From: Eubacterium multiforme
GTDB taxonomy: Bacteria > Bacillota > Clostridia > Clostridiales > Clostridiaceae
Length of the DNA stretch: 64,000 nucleotides
Direction of reading: 5' to 3'
Assembly: GCF_030813415.1 (NCBI RefSeq)
Contig: NZ_JAUSUF010000001.1
Span: forward strand, 496,001-560,000
The translations under genes and the position numbers were made by a program. The notes below the pieces were generated by a model. It was not told the DNA's origin. It saw only the letters and a list, made by a program, of their open reading frames with translations, and ran no database searches. Of this stretch, positions 63,540-64,000 are shown in pieces; position 1 is the first letter of the stretch, and every line of letters begins with the position of its first letter.

Positions 63540-64000
63540 TTATATATCGTTAAATCTTTTATCCTTAATTTTTGTTATATAAGCTGCTCCTAAAAATAAT
63601 GCTAGTGAATATAATAAAATTATTATTATATTTCTATATAAGCTACCTATAGACATACCATCTTGAAGAGAGAATATCATATCCATTGCCCATCTAGTTG
63701 GAAGTAACTTTGAAATTTTATCTAATGCACTTGGAAATATATAAACTGGAACAAAACATCCTCCAAGCATTACTAAAATCATTATTAAAATATTACTTAA
63801 TATACTTACCTCTTGATCTGTTTTACTTACAGATATACAAAATGTTCCTAAAGAAACTGCAAATATACTAATTAATAAAAGTACAAAAAATAACTGTATA
63901 TAACTCATTCCAAAATTTACATTTGTAAATAAATATACTCCAATTAAAGTTAATATTATTTGTAATACTATTGATATTAAACTAGCCAAAACATTTCCAA
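63540..64000 (-). CDS. ABC-2 type transporter permease, C-terminal part
   Basis: The reading frame continues past the right edge; about 153 codons are visible. Four or five TM segments with the ABC-2 pattern: VSILSNILIMILVMLGGCFVPVYIFP and KLLPTRWAMDMIFSL, the conserved P-x-x-W-A region before the last TM. The N-terminal half lies outside the window. Probably part of an ATP-driven exporter whose ATPase gene is further upstream. Confidence 0.85.
   Translation of the reverse strand, partial: GNVLASLISIVLQIILTLIGVYLFTNVNFGMSYIQLFFVLLLISIFAVSLGTFCISVSKTDQEVSILSNILIMILVMLGGCFVPVYIFPSALDKISKLLPTRWAMDMIFSLQDGMSIGSLYRNIIIILLYSLALFLGAAYITKIKDKRFNDI

Overview
The window is a low-GC, AT-rich Firmicute chromosome segment. 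The alpha/beta-type small acid-soluble spore protein, AGGAGG-type ribosome binding sites with several TTG/GTG starts, CtsR-type heat-shock operator, S-box riboswitch and two rubredoxins point to an anaerobic spore former of Clostridium sensu stricto. The aspartate decarboxylase, the soluble Cys-type nitrate reductase with its molybdenum cofactor cluster and the overall gene content fit Clostridium perfringens or a close relative best. The species call rests on recalled gene content, not on a search. No rRNA, tRNA, CRISPR array, insertion sequence or prophage was recognised. Most genes lie on the minus strand, in short operons separated by strong hairpin terminators.

Layout. 1-12.7 kb: a divergent pair (partial DHA2 drug-efflux MFS protein; aspartate 4-decarboxylase), RecQ helicase, then small enzymes (P-loop kinase, two Nudix hydrolases, two GNAT acetyltransferases, a degenerate HD protein), unknown membrane proteins, an ACT-domain protein and a PD-(D/E)XK nuclease. 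12.9-15 kb: ECF transporter S component, P1-family peptidase and a spore protein. 15-19.4 kb: a four-gene two-component/ABC exporter operon (response regulator, sensor kinase, MacB/FtsX permease, ATPase). 19.5-27 kb: an AI-2E-family transporter, two tandem YhgE/Pip membrane proteins of identical length, and a YjeM-type amino acid transporter. 27-36.4 kb: a long minus-strand molybdenum operon (nitrate reductase, MoeA, MobA, MobB, MogA, ModA, ModB, a second MoeA-like protein, MoaC, MoaA, MOSC protein). Its upstream region carries two CRP/FNR-type palindromes 52 bp apart and a perfect 22-bp inverted repeat.

36.7-42.1 kb: a Bax-inhibitor-1 homologue, a zinc-ligand-free ribosomal protein S4 paralogue with a Fur-like box upstream, two tandemly duplicated rubredoxins (each with a copied terminator) and two tandem CPA2 cation/proton antiporters. 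42.4-50.7 kb: ClpB under a CtsR operator, two tandem HTH-TPR regulators, a YtxH-like protein, RNase H with an N-terminal viroplasmin domain, and a DUF1232 protein. 50.8-54.6 kb: the metNIQ methionine importer under a SAM-I riboswitch, a DUF503 protein, and RidA divergent from threonine deaminase. 55.9-62.4 kb: a mannose-family PTS (IIA, IIB, IIC, IID) with a SIS-domain protein and a LevR-type sigma-54 activator. 62.6-64 kb: an unknown two-TM protein and a truncated ABC-2 permease.

The most interesting points are regulatory. A sigma-54 promoter is embedded in the terminator hairpin of its own activator gene. A perfect 20-bp palindrome terminates aspD and recQ and also encodes the same C-terminal four residues in both proteins. 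The zinc-free S4 paralogue lies next to a metalloregulator-type box. The nitrate reductase control region has an unusually ordered set of palindromes. I see no convincing wholly new multi-gene system. The least explained items are a 34-nt element present twice, the structured region between the antiporters and the solo ECF S component/P1 peptidase pair.
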